Positions 6,166 through 7,722 of a stretch of DNA of 7,722 bases are shown here, piece after piece. Position 1 is the stretch's first letter. Each line of letters starts with the position of its first letter. The translations under genes were made by a program, and so were the position numbers. The notes below the pieces were generated by a model that worked only from the letters and a program-made list of their open reading frames with translations, had not been told where the DNA came from and did no database searches. The stretch lies in NCBI GenBank assembly GCA_021828525.1, contig JAJZGM010000056.1, forward strand, positions 1 to 7,722, in the 5' to 3' direction. The DNA comes from Nitrospirota bacterium (GTDB lineage Bacteria; Nitrospirota; Leptospirillia; Leptospirillales; Leptospirillaceae).

Positions 6166-7195
6166 CCTCATCCGACAACGAAACGCCAAAAACGGGGACA
6201 TCCCCGGAGAAGGGCTCCCCGACCTCCCGGAGTCCTGCCGGATCTTCCAGGTCGACCCCGGAGAGTCGAAAAAGCGGCTCGATCACTATCTGGCCCAGAA
6301 ATGCCTTCCCTTCTCGCGCTCGAGAATCCAGAAAATCATTGACGAAGGCCTGATCACCGTCAATGGAGGGGAGGAGACCGCCTCCTACAAGGTCCGCGGG
6401 GGTGATCTGATCACCGTCCGGATTCCTCCCCCTGCCCCCTCCGAAGAGACTCCCGAGGAGATGCCGCTCGATATCCTCTTCGAGGACGACTCCCTGATTG
6501 TCTTGAACAAACCCCCCCAGCTGGTCGTCCACCCCGCCCCGGGCCATCGGTCAGGAACCCTTTTGAACGGCCTCTTAGGCCACCTGGCAAAGACCAGGGA
6601 TCCGGAGACCCCGGAGGACCCTCCGAGGGCAGGGCTTGTCCACCGCCTCGACCAGGACACCTCGGGCCTGATGGTCGTCGGAAAGACTCCCGAGGTCCTC
6701 GACCACCTGATGGGCCAGTTCAAGGACAGAAACGTTTCGAAAAGCTATATCGCCCTTGTCATCGGGATTCCGCCCTCCAAAAGGGGAACGATCGATGCCC
6801 CGATCGGACGTTCTTCCGGAGACAGGAAGAAATTTGCGGTCACGGCCTCGGGCAAACCCTCCCTCACCCGGTACAGGGTCATGACCACCTATGTGGAAGG
6901 ATATGCGCTTTTGGATATCACCTTGCTGACAGGACGGACGCACCAGATCCGGGTGCATTTTCACCACCTGGGATACCCGCTGGCAGGAGATCCGGTCTAT
7001 AGAAAAAAGGGGGGACGGGAGGACGGACGATTCCCCCGAATCATGCTTCATGCCGCAAGACTGGGATTTACCCATCCGGTCTCCGGTCAGGAGATGGTCT
7101 TCTCAGTCCCCATTCCGGCAGACATGCAGGGGGCCCTCAACAGCCTCACCGAGCGCCCCCTTGCGGAAATCAAGTCCCCGACAGGGTCGCCATGA
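6134..7195 (+). CDS. rluD: RluD-type 23S rRNA pseudouridine synthase (RluA family), TTG start likely
   Basis: The enzyme converts specific uridines of 23S rRNA to pseudouridine; RluD acts on helix 69 (1911, 1915 and 1917 in E. coli). An N-terminal S4 RNA-binding domain begins at KRLDHYL (about residue 47) and continues through SRSRIQKIIDEGLITVNGG. The catalytic domain carries HRLDQDTSGL, with the nucleophilic aspartate at codon 6650-6652 (residue 173), then KSYIALV, GRTHQIRVHFHHLGYPLAGD and LHAARLGFTHP. With the TTG start it has 353 residues, slightly longer than E. coli RluD (326). TTG 6134 follows GGGAG (6125-6129) with 4-bp spacing and overlaps the TPR gene by 32 bp. ATG 6041 would overlap it by 125 bp and add a basic, low-complexity shadow sequence, so it is disfavoured. 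RluD is preferred over RluA and RluC by length, the S4 domain and the lspA-proximal position, but the exact rRNA target is inferred. Confidence 0.92.
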   Translation: MKRIDPSVGIDLIRQRNAKNGDIPGEGLPDLPESCRIFQVDPGESKKRLDHYLAQKCLPFSRSRIQKIIDEGLITVNGGEETASYKVRGGDLITVRIPPPAPSEETPEEMPLDILFEDDSLIVLNKPPQLVVHPAPGHRSGTLLNGLLGHLAKTRDPETPEDPPRAGLVHRLDQDTSGLMVVGKTPEVLDHLMGQFKDRNVSKSYIALVIGIPPSKRGTIDAPIGRSSGDRKKFAVTASGKPSLTRYRVMTTYVEGYALLDITLLTGRTHQIRVHFHHLGYPLAGDPVYRKKGGREDGRFPRIMLHAARLGFTHPVSGQEMVFSVPIPADMQGALNSLTERPLAEIKSPTGSP

Positions 7196-7722
7196 CCATC
7201 CCTGTCAGCGGCTTCGGATAAAAATAGGTCGACTTCTGCGGCATCAGCTCGCCTCGGAGTGAGACCTCCTCGATTACCTTTGCCGGAACTGGCCGGATAA
7301 AGAACCCGATGGCATACTCGCGGCTCCCGAAGACCTTTTCGAGAACAGAGGGCGCCGATTTGTCGTATCGGAGAAGGTCCTCGGTCCGGATCCGTTCGGG
7401 GGTGATCCCCAAAAGGGGCGAAAGAATCCCTTCCTGCAGCCAGTAGGTATCAAGTCCCTTCACCCCTTCACCCCTTTCCACATTCAGCCGGCAGAGAAGA
7501 AGTTCCCCGGCATCCCGCACCGCCACCCCGATCACCGTCTCCTGCGGAGAGGATTGCCGAAGGAGGGAGAGGAATCGGTCCGATTCCCCCGCCGGAATGC
7601 GCGTGAGAGTCCCGCGGGAGGCAAGGGCCGACACGAAGGAGGAGACAGCCTCCGGAGCGAGCGTCCGGACCAGACGGTGGGTGGGAAGGACGGACAGGTT
7701 TTCATCTTCGAGGGCGGCCAGG
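7170..7722 (-). CDS. DUF1015 family protein, C-terminal part (5' end outside window)
   Basis: On the minus strand the frame is open from the right edge (first full codon at 7721) to TGA at 7170-7172, giving 183 residues of a family usually around 400 long. Two hallmarks are visible: LPTHRLVR near the upstream edge, and MPQKSTYFYPKPLTG close to the C-terminus, preceded by a FFIRPVPAKVIEEVS segment typical of the family. DUF1015 proteins (COG4198) are widespread in bacteria and some archaea, and I know of no secure biochemical function. The methionine at 7634 is internal because the family sequence continues upstream of it. The gene converges on rluD, and the last 26 bases of the two coding regions overlap, so each stop codon lies within the other gene. 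It belongs to a separate minus-strand transcription unit. Confidence 0.92.
   Translation of the reverse strand, partial: LAALEDENLSVLPTHRLVRTLAPEAVSSFVSALASRGTLTRIPAGESDRFLSLLRQSSPQETVIGVAVRDAGELLLCRLNVERGEGVKGLDTYWLQEGILSPLLGITPERIRTEDLLRYDKSAPSVLEKVFGSREYAIGFFIRPVPAKVIEEVSLRGELMPQKSTYFYPKPLTGMVMATLSGT
7180..7206. other. inverted repeat at the convergent rluD/DUF1015 ends, possible weak bidirectional terminator
   Basis: GACAGGG (7180-7186) and CCCTGTC (7200-7206) form a perfect 7-bp stem with a 13-nt loop, spanning the rluD stop codon and lying inside the coding end of DUF1015. A competing GGTC/GACC pairing exists within it. Neither strand has a good T-run after the stem, so a classical intrinsic terminator is not shown. 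Its placement exactly where two genes converge is the only reason to suspect a transcription-ending role. Confidence 0.3.

Overview
The window is an ordinary, densely packed bacterial chromosomal segment whose main theme is translation and RNA modification. It is GC-rich by eye, uses genetic code 11, and almost all genes lie on the + strand with short gaps or overlaps. The species cannot be fixed from the sequence. A signal peptidase II gene, a DUF1015 gene and the overall codon style would suit a diderm such as a Nitrospirota (Leptospirillum-like) or Desulfobacterota member; this is a guess, not a determination.

Layout. Positions 2-706 hold the C-terminal part of mnmA (tRNA 2-thiouridylase), cut by the left edge. 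A stand-alone DEDDh 3'-5' exonuclease (736-1530) follows 29 bp later, probably in the same operon. The 224-bp gap at 1531-1754 carries a tRNA-Val(CAC) gene on the minus strand (1601-1675) with its own minus-strand promoter, and a possible extended -10 promoter pointing at ileS. ileS (1755-4610, GTG start) encodes a full-length isoleucyl-tRNA synthetase with intact editing residues but a KMAKT sequence where KMSKS is expected. A clear extended -10 element (4638-4646) follows, then lspA (4677-5213, start uncertain), an all-TPR protein (5260-6165), and an RluD-type 23S rRNA pseudouridine synthase (about 6134-7195) whose start overlaps the TPR gene. The right end holds the C-terminal part of a DUF1015 gene on the minus strand (7170-7722), which overlaps the end of rluD tail to tail by 26 bp.

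Function. MnmA and IleRS act on tRNAs, the tRNA-Val is a decoding tRNA, and RluD acts on the large ribosomal subunit. LspA matures lipoproteins; the ileS-lspA and lspA-rluD pairings are common in bacteria. No mobile element, CRISPR array, toxin-antitoxin pair or other accessory system is visible, and no gene-free stretch exceeds 300 bases. I do not see a previously undescribed system. The points worth a second look are the lspA start region (an out-of-frame ATG next to an A6 run), the tRNA gene lying antisense in the ileS upstream region, the altered KMSKS loop, and the convergent overlap at the right end.
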